Shown here piece by piece: positions 10,414 through 17,348 of a stretch of 35,017 bases of DNA. The first letter of the stretch is position 1. Each line of letters begins with the position of its first letter. Source of the DNA: Halococcus morrhuae DSM 1307 (GTDB taxonomy: Archaea; Halobacteriota; Halobacteria; Halobacteriales; Halococcaceae); the NCBI RefSeq assembly GCF_000336695.1, contig NZ_AOMC01000166.1:5263-40279 (forward strand), written 5' to 3'. The translations under genes and the position numbers were made by a program. The notes below the pieces were generated by a model. That model was not told where the DNA came from and ran no database searches. It saw nothing but the letters and a program-made list of their open reading frames with translations.

Positions 10414-10536
10414 TGTTGTATCTCTCTCGCGGGAGCCACGCGCGGGCTCACCGCGGGTAGTCGTCCGTGTCGTTCGTGGGCGGCGCATCGAGATCGGCGA
10501 GCCGTACCGGAGGTTCGTGGCAGCGTACCGCGGTAG

Positions 10537-10583
10537 CATGACCCACCAATACTAGTAGGAGAAAAAGGATTAACACATATAAC
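10537..10583 (-). promoter_or_regulatory. Probable promoter and leader start of the prkA-prkA-yeaH-spoVR operon
   Basis: On the minus strand a TTATATG box lies at about 10576-10582 in an AT-rich patch. Transcription would be expected to start near 10552, about 13 nt before an upstream in-frame ATG (10539) and about 140 nt before the preferred start at 10413. The rest of 10414-10678 contains no gene. Confidence 0.5.
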
Positions 10584-10678
10584 TGTTGCCCTTACTTCTG
10601 CCATATTTCCCCACAATCCCCGTACGCAACGCCCGCACCGACCGCCGAGGATTTGGGCGCTCGCCACCGAGAGTGCCC

Positions 10679-11065
10679 ATGAGCGAGTTCGACGCGCTGC
10701 CCGATTCGTGGACGATCTGGAACGAGAGCGCCGACCAGTGCATCCTCGTCTTCCGCCCCGACGTCTTCGACAGCCACGAGTTCCCTGCACCCTGCCTGCC
10801 GACGCTCTATCTGACCCACGGCCGACGCTCGCGCCGCCCCGGCAGCGAACTCGATCCCGACCCGACCGATCCGTGGGTCGTCACGCTGTTTCTGGAACCG
10901 GAAGTCAACCGCGACGCCGAACACTACGACGCCAGGACGGACGCCGTCGACGGCACCGTCGCGCTCGCCGAACGGTTCGCCGACGGCGAGATCGACTATC
11001 GGGAACTCTATCAGGTGCCCCGCGAGGACTACTTCGAGAAACTCGACGAGCTCACGGGGGAGTGA
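10679..11065 (+). CDS. Conserved haloarchaeal protein, probably DUF5820
   Basis: A 128-aa acidic protein starting MSEFDALPDSWTIWNES. It has a central PDVFDSHEFPAPCLPTLYLT segment, a DPWVVTLFLEPEV segment, and a helical C-terminus with YRELYQVPREDYFEKLDEL. I recognise the pattern as a small haloarchaeal family, most likely DUF5820, but this rests on memory rather than a search. No catalytic motif is evident. It is divergent from the kinase operon and lies 48 bp upstream of the UPF0179 gene on the same strand, so the two may be co-transcribed. Confidence 0.8.
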   Translation: MSEFDALPDSWTIWNESADQCILVFRPDVFDSHEFPAPCLPTLYLTHGRRSRRPGSELDPDPTDPWVVTLFLEPEVNRDAEHYDARTDAVDGTVALAERFADGEIDYRELYQVPREDYFEKLDELTGE

Positions 11066-11113
11066 TGCCGCCGAGACGTGTTTCTTATTCACGTTCGCAG
11101 CGTAGCGCGGGCC

Positions 11114-11563
11114 ATGTCACAGGTCACGCTCGTCGGCACGCGTCTCGCCGACGTCGGCACCGAGTTCACCTACGAGGGCGAAGCCAGCGCCTGTGAAGGC
11201 TGTCCCTACCGCGAGCAGTGTCTCAACCTCACCGAGGGAACGAAATACCGCGTCACGAGCGTCCGCGAGAACACCCAGACCCTCGAATGTGGCGTCCACG
11301 ACACCGGCGTCCAGGCGGTCGAGGTCGAGCCCGCACCCGTGATGGCGAACGTGTCGCCGAAAAGCGCCTACGCGGGCAGCAAGGCGAAACTCGACGGTCC
11401 CTGTCCCCACACCGGCTGTCCGAGCCACGAATACTGCGAGCCGGCCGGCGCGGCGTTCGACACCGAATATCGCATCCAAGAGGTCATCGGCGACCCGCCA
11501 CACGACTACTGCCATCTCGATCGCGAACTCTCGCTCGTCGAGTTCGCACCCGCCGAGGAGTAG
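11114..11563 (+). CDS. UPF0179 family cysteine-rich protein
   Basis: A 149-aa protein matching the archaeal UPF0179 family. Eight cysteines (27, 30, 36, 59, 97, 102, 108, 133) are arranged in two clusters, ACEGCPYREQC and GPCPHTGCPSHEYC, suggesting a metal or Fe-S site. The biochemical function is not known. The stop codon at 11561-11563 abuts the stop of the convergent gene at 11564, leaving no intergenic DNA and no room for a separate terminator. Confidence 0.9.
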   Translation: MSQVTLVGTRLADVGTEFTYEGEASACEGCPYREQCLNLTEGTKYRVTSVRENTQTLECGVHDTGVQAVEVEPAPVMANVSPKSAYAGSKAKLDGPCPHTGCPSHEYCEPAGAAFDTEYRIQEVIGDPPHDYCHLDRELSLVEFAPAEE

Positions 11564-12394
11564 TTACCGCGGCGTTTCCGGCCGGTCGCGCTCGTCGCCG
11601 GCGGCCGACCCACCCAATCGTCCGTCGAGCTCCGCGGCGTAGCCGAACTCGTTCTCGTAGCCATTGGGCGACATCAACACGGGATAGAACGGTTCGTCGG
11701 CGACGAGCTCCTCTCCGTCGATCGTCGCGTAGGTCTCGCCGGCGGCGACGCGCTCGAAGTTCGTCGCCGGGACGTCGTAGGCGTCGGCCGCGCCCTTCGG
11801 GATGAGGTGGGTGAGCCGGTACAGCGGCACGCCCTCGTCGTGTGGCTCGCCGCCGGGGAGCGCGCCGAGCGCCGCGAGGAACTCCTCGGCGATCATGCTG
11901 GCGTGCTCGGTGGCTCCCGCGGAGCCCTGATAGCCACACTCGACCTCGATGACGGGTTCGTGTTCGATCAGTCGGCCCTCGGTGAACGCGCTTGTGTCGA
12001 CGGCTGCATCGAGGGTGAGATACGGACAGATCGACTGGGCCAGCGCCATCGTCTCCTCGGCGAGCACGGCGAAGGTGCCCGTGTAGGACTGGGTCGAGTG
12101 CATCGAGAGGGTCGTACAGCCCTTGAGCTCCGCCAACAGGGCTGCCGCGAGCCGTTCCTCGTGAGTGTCGCCATCGGGATCGCCCGGGAACACTCGGTTG
12201 AGGTCGGCCTCGACGTACCGGGTGTCAGCCGCAAGCGCCTCCTCGTTGGCGACGATACATTTGACGGGTCGCTCGACGTCGGGATCTCGCTCGATGAGCT
12301 GTTCGACCGCGCGCACGCCACACGGCTCGTCGCCGTGAATGCCACCGACGACGGCGATCTCCGGCTCGCCGTCGCCCAACTGCTCGATTCGCAT
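11564..12394 (-). CDS. Succinylglutamate desuccinylase/aspartoacylase family zinc hydrolase
   Basis: A 276-aa M14-like deacylase. The zinc motif GGIHGDEPCG places H20 and E23 as ligands, with DLNRVFPG at 64-71 (the Asn-Arg substrate pair) and a third histidine in LSMHSTQ (H99). A catalytic acid lies in VIEVECG near 149-154. The family removes acyl groups from N-acyl amino acids; the exact substrate is unknown. A CTCAAAAAGGG stretch about 27 bp upstream of the ATG could be the promoter. No arginine-degradation genes are nearby, so a role in the succinylarginine pathway is not supported by context. Confidence 0.88.
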   Translation of the reverse strand: MRIEQLGDGEPEIAVVGGIHGDEPCGVRAVEQLIERDPDVERPVKCIVANEEALAADTRYVEADLNRVFPGDPDGDTHEERLAAALLAELKGCTTLSMHSTQSYTGTFAVLAEETMALAQSICPYLTLDAAVDTSAFTEGRLIEHEPVIEVECGYQGSAGATEHASMIAEEFLAALGALPGGEPHDEGVPLYRLTHLIPKGAADAYDVPATNFERVAAGETYATIDGEELVADEPFYPVLMSPNGYENEFGYAAELDGRLGGSAAGDERDRPETPR

Positions 12395-12448
12395 CTACCC
12401 ACACTACTCACCCACCCTTTTTGAGTGCCGCGGTACCCGGATGGGCGG

Positions 12449-13021
12449 TCAGTCGAGTGCCGCCACGTACTCGCGATCCGCTGGGCGTGCTATCGGCGAT
12501 TCGCCGTCGAGACGGATCGTCCAGCCCGCCAGCGCGCTCGGTTCCTCCAAGGCGTTCGTCAGAGTCGTGCGAACGTCGAGCAGATCCACCCCGTAGAAGT
12601 CGTTCGGCACGCCGACGAAGTAGTCGAGTGCCGTCCGGAAGAGCGAGCGCATCCCCGCTTCGTCGACGGCTTCGCCGTCTGCTCGTTGCGTCTTCGACGC
12701 AACGGTGTCCTCGAAATCGAACTGTTTGTGCGCGCCCGCCGCGACCTGGACCATCCCGTGCAGGAACTTCGATTCCGTGTTGCCGCTGCCGTAGTTGTAC
12801 CACTCAGCCTCGAAACAATCGTGCGAGTCGTGGAACTCGCCCGAATTGTAGAGGCGCACGCCGTGATCGAGCGCCCGCCGGAGGGTGGCGTGCTCCCACT
12901 GGCCGCTCGCGGATCCTCCAGTCCGCTCGCCGTCGGCAGCAGTAGTCGCCCCGTCCGCTCGCCAGCCCGTTGGATTTCCGTCGGGTGGCTCCACGGATGG
13001 GTCACGAGTGTGTTCGTCCAT
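12449..13021 (-). CDS. DUF309 domain-containing protein with in-frame palindromic insertion
   Basis: A 190-aa protein. Residues 1-42 are a low-complexity, probably disordered lead. The DUF309 core follows, with [15 protein letters not shown] near 64-78 and [19 protein letters not shown] near 85-103, then [13 protein letters not shown] and [13 protein letters not shown]. Function is unknown; DUF309 is an all-helical domain. Residues about 106-122 ([17 protein letters not shown]) fall between FDFED and GMRSLF, where family members as I remember them have only a short loop. That segment is encoded by two perfect hairpins (12665-12703), so it looks like a secondary insertion. The gene is monocistronic or follows the small membrane protein gene on the same strand. 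Confidence 0.85.
   Translation of the reverse strand: MDEHTRDPSVEPPDGNPTGWRADGATTAADGERTGGSASGQWEHATLRRALDHGVRLYNSGEFHDSHDCFEAEWYNYGSGNTESKFLHGMVQVAAGAHKQFDFEDTVASKTQRADGEAVDEAGMRSLFRTALDYFVGVPNDFYGVDLLDVRTTLTNALEEPSALAGWTIRLDGESPIARPADREYVAALD
12665..12703 (-). repeat. Tandem-hairpin element inserted in the DUF309 gene
   Basis: On the coding strand GTTGCGTC/GACGCAAC with loop GAA is followed by spacer GAGCA and then GACGGC/GCCGTC with loop GAA. Two stems with 3-nt loops, joined by a short GAGCA spacer and followed by GACGA, match the architecture of the elements in folD (20371-20413) and at 1-41. The reading frame is kept. Confidence 0.7.
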
Positions 13022-13088
13022 ACCGGAACGCAGGGGTCACGATGGGTAACTTCGTCGGCGCTCACCCGGGTGTCCCCGATACCTCGAA

Positions 13089-13370
13089 TCAGCTGCGCCG
13101 GTGGACGATTATCGCTCCGGCGATGACACCGAGGACCACGATGATGGGGACGTGCCACTCGTTCGTGACGACTGAGGGAGCAATGAATGAGACGAGAAGC
13201 GCGACGACGATGCCAACGATGGCCGCACCCGAAACGGGTTCGAGATCGAGATCGCCGTCGTAAAACGTCGCCGCTGCGAGCGCGAGCAGTCCGATGGCGA
13301 GGGCGGCCCACTCGTCCGGCGAGGAAAGCAACCCATGTGGGATCCCGAAGATTCCCCGTGGCGGTTCCAT
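13089..13370 (-). CDS. Small haloarchaeal membrane protein
   Basis: A 93-aa protein with three predicted hydrophobic segments: about residues 22-36 (WAALAIGLLALAAATF), 48-64 (GAAIVGIVVALLVSFIA) and 74-90 (VPIIVVLGVIAGAIIV). It ends in HRRS, probably cytoplasmic. No family is recognised. A TTAAGTT box about 30 bp upstream of the ATG suggests a leaderless transcript. It precedes the DUF309 gene on the same strand. Confidence 0.75.
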   Translation of the reverse strand: MEPPRGIFGIPHGLLSSPDEWAALAIGLLALAAATFYDGDLDLEPVSGAAIVGIVVALLVSFIAPSVVTNEWHVPIIVVLGVIAGAIIVHRRS

Positions 13371-13483
13371 TCGGCGCGACTGGGCACCGAGTGAACTTAA
13401 TCATAGCGGCAATTGGGGCCACTCGTATTCGTGGCGATTTCATCAAGACCCGGTGCTATCGTCGTAGTCGCCGCCGTCCGCAA

Positions 13484-13495
13484 CGCTTTAACGCT
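13484..13495 (+). promoter_or_regulatory. TATA-like box of tRNA-Leu
   Basis: The sequence CGCTTTAACGCT lies about 27-35 bp upstream of the first tRNA base at 13520, the expected distance for an archaeal tRNA promoter with a very short leader. Confidence 0.5.
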
Positions 13496-13519
13496 CGCCA
13501 CAGCCAGGGAAAACTGCGT

Positions 13520-13603
13520 GCGAGGGTAGCCAAGTCTGGAAACGGCGGCGGATTCAAGCTCCGCTCCTGTAGAGGTCCACGGGTTCAAATCCTGTCCCTC
13601 GCA
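13520..13603 (+). tRNA. tRNA-Leu (anticodon CAA)
   Basis: A class II tRNA, 84 nt without CCA. Acceptor stem GCGAGGG pairs with CCCTCGC. The anticodon stem GCGGA/TCCGC encloses loop TTCAAGC, giving anticodon CAA, which reads TTG. A long variable arm (CCT...AGG) is present, as expected for leucine. The T arm ACGGG/CCTGT encloses TTCAAAT. The discriminator base is A at 13603. No intron is evident. A partial copy of its 3' end occurs at 28891-28911. Confidence 0.95.
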
Positions 13604-13653
13604 CTGCGTGCCGTATCGTGTGGCACGTGCGCGCCTGCTGGCGCGAAAAGTGC

Positions 13654-13676
13654 GGGCAAGATGGAGCGTCTTGCCC
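13654..13676 (+). other. Perfect hairpin downstream of tRNA-Leu
   Basis: GGGCAAGA (13654-13661) pairs with TCTTGCCC (13669-13676) across a 7-nt loop. It lies in the 95 bp between the tRNA and the stop of a convergent gene. It is not followed by a T-run, so it does not look like a classical terminator; it might stop or protect either transcript. Confidence 0.5.
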
Positions 13677-13698
13677 TCGCAACTACTGTTTCAAAACC

Positions 13699-13968
13699 TC
13701 ACTCGGCAGGCTCGACTGCGACGATCTCACCGACTTCCTCGAAGCCACCGTCGTCGCGCTCGCGGCCGACGACGACTTCATCGGTGTCGGAGCCGCCAGC
13801 GACGATGCGGTGTTCGCGATCCCCGTCGAGCGGTGTGGCAACCCCCTGGAACTCTTCCTGAAAGAACTCGGCACTCTGCATCTCGAAGGTCGCCGTCGAA
13901 TCGTCGGCGAAGGTCACGTGGACGGGATCGGGTGCGATGTTGTGGATCCGTTTCGCGAGTGTGTTCAT
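13699..13968 (-). CDS. Small conserved haloarchaeal protein
   Basis: An 89-aa acidic protein starting MNTLAKRIHNIAPDPVHVTF from the ATG at 13968; a 20-residue upstream extension exists in frame but is not acidic and is disfavoured. The sequence suggests a short beta-rich fold: VHVTFADDSTATFEMQSAEFF, then HRIVAGGSDTDEVVVGRERDDGGFEEVGEIVAVE. I do not recognise a named family. It converges on tRNA-Leu and is divergent from the DUF63 gene, 98 bp away. Confidence 0.7.
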   Translation of the reverse strand: MNTLAKRIHNIAPDPVHVTFADDSTATFEMQSAEFFQEEFQGVATPLDGDREHRIVAGGSDTDEVVVGRERDDGGFEEVGEIVAVEPAE

Positions 13969-14066
13969 CGGCGGAGGGAGGCGGGGCGTGGCCGTAAAGC
14001 CATCCATTGCCGAGAGCGACGCGCCCAATCGGAACCGTCAAACGGCGGGCGTGTACCCACCCGAAC

Positions 14067-15209
14067 ATGGCTTCGATAGCGGACCGGGTCGACCCCGTGC
14101 GGGCGTGGCTCGCGGCGGCCGTCGTGGGCGTCCTCGCCATCGCCGCCGGGGCGCTCGCCTTCCCGCGGGCGGTCTATACGAACTTTCTCTGGAAATACTT
14201 CTGGGGGCCGATCGACGCCGACGCCCACAACGCCCTCTGTGCGGTCCGAGCCGATGGAGTGGTCCGCCGCTTCGGCAAAAGCGAGACCTGCCGCGCGGCC
14301 GCGGCACAGGGCCTCACCGTCGCCGAGCCGGGCTACACGCTCGTCTCCGAGGCCGGCTACGCCGTCGTCCTGCTGTTCATGCTCGCTGGCGTGCTCCTGC
14401 TGGTGCGCCGGCTCGGCATCGGCACCGACAGGCGGCTCTTCTTCGCGCTGATCCCGTTCACGCTGTTCGGCGGCGCGCTCCGAGTGGTCGAGGACGCCAA
14501 CGACGCCGTCCCCGCCGACGCGACCGCCGCCATCTCCTATCCCGCGAACGCGCTCATCATCAGCCCCGTCATCTATCTCACCGTCTTCGTCGTCACGCTC
14601 GCGGCCATCCTCCTCAGCCTCCGCCTCGCCCGCCGTGACGTCATCTCCGAGTTCGAACCGGCGCTCGCCGGGATGGGCACGATCGCACTCGTCGTGACGC
14701 TCGCCTATCTCGCCTTTCTTTCCTACTCGACCGAGTTCGTCGCCTTCTACCCGCAGATGCTCGTGCTCACGCTCGCCATCGCCTCGGGGCTCGCCGTCGG
14801 CATCTACTACGCGATCGACCGACTCGCACCGGCGCTCAACGCCGGCACCGGGTTCATCGGGCTGGCGATCCTCTGGGCCCAGGCCGTCGACGGCGTGGCG
14901 AACGTGCTGGCTTCGGACTGGGCGCAGGCAATCGGGCTCCCCTTCCAATACAGCGCGAAACACCCGATCAACGCCATCATCGTCGGTGCCACCACGACGG
15001 TCTTCCCCCCGTCGATCATCGACGTCATCGGCGACTCCTGGCCGTTCCTGCTCGTGAAGCTCGTCCTCGCCACCGGCGTCATCTGGCTGTTCGACGAGAC
15101 GATCTTCGAGGAGAGTCCGCGTTACTCCTACCTCCTGATGCTCGCGGTACTCGTCGTCGGCCTCGGGCCTGGGACCCGTGACATGCTCCGGGCGACGTTC
15201 GGTATCTAG
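14067..15209 (+). CDS. DUF63 family polytopic membrane protein
   Basis: A 380-aa archaeal membrane protein of the DUF63 family. The N-terminal transmembrane segment is followed by YTNFLWKYFWGPIDADAHN, a typical family stretch, then by about seven to eight hydrophobic segments. Other recognisable parts are GGALRVVEDAND, QAVDGVANVLASDW (near 270), and the C-terminal LVVGLGPGTRDMLRATFGI. Function is unknown. The ATG at 14067 gives MASIADRVDPVRAWLAAA; a 20-aa upstream extension is basic and unlikely. A T-run starts nine bases after the stop codon. Confidence 0.92.
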   Translation: MASIADRVDPVRAWLAAAVVGVLAIAAGALAFPRAVYTNFLWKYFWGPIDADAHNALCAVRADGVVRRFGKSETCRAAAAQGLTVAEPGYTLVSEAGYAVVLLFMLAGVLLLVRRLGIGTDRRLFFALIPFTLFGGALRVVEDANDAVPADATAAISYPANALIISPVIYLTVFVVTLAAILLSLRLARRDVISEFEPALAGMGTIALVVTLAYLAFLSYSTEFVAFYPQMLVLTLAIASGLAVGIYYAIDRLAPALNAGTGFIGLAILWAQAVDGVANVLASDWAQAIGLPFQYSAKHPINAIIVGATTTVFPPSIIDVIGDSWPFLLVKLVLATGVIWLFDETIFEESPRYSYLLMLAVLVVGLGPGTRDMLRATFGI

Positions 15210-15217
15210 AGACCACC

Positions 15218-15222
15218 TTTTT
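15218..15222 (+). terminator. T-run after the DUF63 gene
   Basis: TTTTT follows nine bases after the TAG stop, the kind of short U-tract used for termination in archaea. It is also the outer edge of repeat copy B, whose minus strand ends in AAAAA. Confidence 0.45.
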
Positions 15223-15531
15223 ACTTCACCCCCGTTGCTCGCTCACTCCGTTCGCTCGCAAGGGGGTTCGCAAAAATCTGGACCAAAAACCCCGCTCGCA
15301 AACCGCGCGAGCGGTGAACCGCGCTCACTGCGTTCGCGCGGACGTTCCACCAGCACACCACCGCAACCACAGACCCCACAGCACCGCAGAAGCCCTCGGC
15401 TCCTCGCTACGCTCGGAGCCTCGCCCTTCATCCACCAGGAGAGCAAGCTCTCCTGAGCCTCGGCTCGCGTCGCTCGCCGAGACGCCAGGCACCGCACAGC
15501 AACCGCACCGCTGCCAAAACCGCAATCTGGC
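15218..15531 (-). repeat. Composite intergenic hairpin repeat, copy B
   Basis: Read on the minus strand this has the same blocks as copy A, plus an extra left part also found in copy D. The extra part is CTGGCGTCTCGGCGAGCG with the hairpin CTCGGC/GCCGAG, then AGGAGAG/CTCTCCT. The shared blocks are CTCCTGGTGGATGAAGGG, GAGGGCTTCTGCGGTG, TCCGCGCGAACG, CGGTTCACC, and GGTTTTTGGTCCAG followed by ATTTTTGCGA. Between the last block and the terminal A-run lies a long imperfect hairpin built on CCCCC/GGGGG. It separates the convergent DUF63 and YcaO genes and contains no credible gene. Confidence 0.8.
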
Positions 15532-17238
15532 TCAGGGATACGGATGGAACTCGCGGTCGAGTTGCGGCTCGAACCCGAGCGCATCCGGCACCTCGCTGGC
15601 ACGCTCGCCGAAGAAAACCTCGTCGGTGAACAGTGGCTGTGCGTCGGGCACAAGCACGCGCACGGCCTCGAAGCCAAGCGATTCGACGTCTCTCGGCGTG
15701 AGTCGCGCACCGTAGACATCGAGCCCGGCTTCGGTTACGCAATCGACCAGCGTATCGAGCGCGTCCTGGCCCGTCAGCACGGTCTCGGGTCCGACGCTCG
15801 CGGCCGGAACGCGGTTCTCGACGGCGAAAAAGTCCGCTGCCGGGCCGGGCGTATCGGCGTACCGACCGATTTCGCCCTCGGCCTCGGCAGCCTCCTCCGG
15901 GCCCATCGCGCGCAGTTCCATCCAGCTCTGGAGCGCCTCGGCGAGCGCCGACCGCGCGGCCTCGTCGGGATCAAACCCCGCCGCCGACCCGACCGCGAAC
16001 CGGGGCCACTCGTCGCGTTCGACCGCAACGGCGACCACCGGAACGTCGATGTCCTGCGTGAGTAACACGGGCGTGACCGTCAACCTCTCCGATCGCGCGC
16101 GCCGGGCGAGCGTCTCGAACCCCTCGTCGTCGACCGCCAGCCCGAGCGGTTCGTACGTCGAATACCACGAGAGCATCGCCGCATCGCGCTCGATGACCTC
16201 CGTGAGCCCCGAGAGGAGCGCCTCGGTACCCGAGTTTCCCAGCCCCAACCCCGTGGTGATCGACGGCCCGTGGCGGTGTTCCGGCGGCGGGAACTGGACG
16301 AATTCCGCCGGCAGACGGACCGATTCACCGGTCGCGAGGTTCTCGCCGGGAGCCCACGATATCGATGCCATCGCATCCGTCTCCGCACCTTCCGGCAGCA
16401 CGAACGACGACGGCGGGACGGCTCCCTCGATCTCCGACGACGCACCGTACTCGAACGCGTCAGTGCGATAGACACCGGCGCTGTACCGTTCGAGCGCCTC
16501 GCCGAGCGCCTTCATGAACGCACGATCCCAGTCGGCAGCGACGCCGGCGGCCTCGCTCGCCGCGCTCGCGTCGCTGAAGCCCGCCGTCTCGCCCACTCGC
16601 GCGAGGTAGTACGGTGCGGGGAAGGAGGCGATCTCGCCGACCTCACGGACGATGCCGACGCGCTCGTCGAGGGCGGCCTCGGCTCGCCCGAGCGCGTCGT
16701 CGAGCCCGCGATCCTCGTGTCCGCGTCGCAGCTCCCGATCCCGATCGACGGCACAATCGCAGTCCGGCACCGGCAGGAGTCGTCGCTCGGCGTGTGGCAG
16801 TTCGATGACGCCACCCATAGCGGTCGATCGCTCGCCCGCAATCAGGCGGCTGGCCTCGTAGCCCGCGCGTGCGCCGGCCAGCCGGGCAGTCGCGGGATCA
16901 ATGCTCGGATCGTTCTCCTCATCGGTGTCGTCCGCGTTCGCCGCGACGCGCGTACGCAGGCAGTCGTAGCAGGCCGTTTCGGGACCGAACCCGGTGATGG
17001 CAGCCTCGCAGGTCGCTTGGCCGCCGACGCCACCGAGCTCGACCGCGAGCCACGGCGTCGCGCTCTCACGAGCGAGTTCGTTCGCTTCCCCGAAGATCGT
17101 CGCACCCGCCGTCTCGACGACGACTGCGAGGTCCGTTTCGGGGATAGCATCCGGGTCGATTCGGTGCGTTTCGGTGTCGTCGAGTGCAGTCTCTATACCT
17201 TCGACGGCGGGGCCGGAGCCAACGATGCCGACGTTCAT
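15532..17238 (-). CDS. E1-like/YcaO fusion protein (cyclodehydratase-type)
   Basis: A 568-aa protein from the ATG at 17238. The N-terminal part, about 1-170, begins MNVGIVGSGPAVEGIE. It holds two cysteine pairs, CYDC (90, 93) and CDC (160, 162), expected to bind one zinc, as in the docking domains fused to azoline-forming YcaO proteins. The C-terminal YcaO domain contains the nucleotide-binding helix KALGEALERYSAG. The chain ends REFHPYP, reminiscent of the proline-rich C-terminus needed by YcaO enzymes. YcaO proteins activate peptide amides with ATP to make azolines, thioamides or related changes. No precursor peptide, TfuA or SagB-like dehydrogenase is nearby, so the substrate is unknown. 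It converges on repeat copy B. Confidence 0.87.
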   Translation of the reverse strand: MNVGIVGSGPAVEGIETALDDTETHRIDPDAIPETDLAVVVETAGATIFGEANELARESATPWLAVELGGVGGQATCEAAITGFGPETACYDCLRTRVAANADDTDEENDPSIDPATARLAGARAGYEASRLIAGERSTAMGGVIELPHAERRLLPVPDCDCAVDRDRELRRGHEDRGLDDALGRAEAALDERVGIVREVGEIASFPAPYYLARVGETAGFSDASAASEAAGVAADWDRAFMKALGEALERYSAGVYRTDAFEYGASSEIEGAVPPSSFVLPEGAETDAMASISWAPGENLATGESVRLPAEFVQFPPPEHRHGPSITTGLGLGNSGTEALLSGLTEVIERDAAMLSWYSTYEPLGLAVDDEGFETLARRARSERLTVTPVLLTQDIDVPVVAVAVERDEWPRFAVGSAAGFDPDEAARSALAEALQSWMELRAMGPEEAAEAEGEIGRYADTPGPAADFFAVENRVPAASVGPETVLTGQDALDTLVDCVTEAGLDVYGARLTPRDVESLGFEAVRVLVPDAQPLFTDEVFFGERASEVPDALGFEPQLDREFHPYP

Positions 17239-17348
17239 GCCCGAGTCACGCACCCCGTCGGAAAAGACCCGGCGTTTGCGGCGGCCGACGATCGTGCTGG
17301 GCGTTGTCGTACCGATACTGTATTGATGATGGGGCCGGGAACCGAGGT

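Noticed and set aside
10537-10539. ATG at 10539 as start of the first PrkA
   Set aside because: The added 42 residues are Arg/Thr-rich and unlike family members, while MSGDTNTLEALSEEYRASIP at 10413 fits the usual N-terminus.
13660-13690. Second tRNA remnant beginning at CTTGCCCTCGCA
   Set aside because: Only CCCTCGCA matches the tRNA 3' end, which is too short, and the rest belongs to the hairpin.
15178-15719. Protein-coding genes in repeat copy B on either strand
   Set aside because: The predicted products are basic and Arg/Ser/Pro-rich, and they match frames from the other repeat copies at DNA level.
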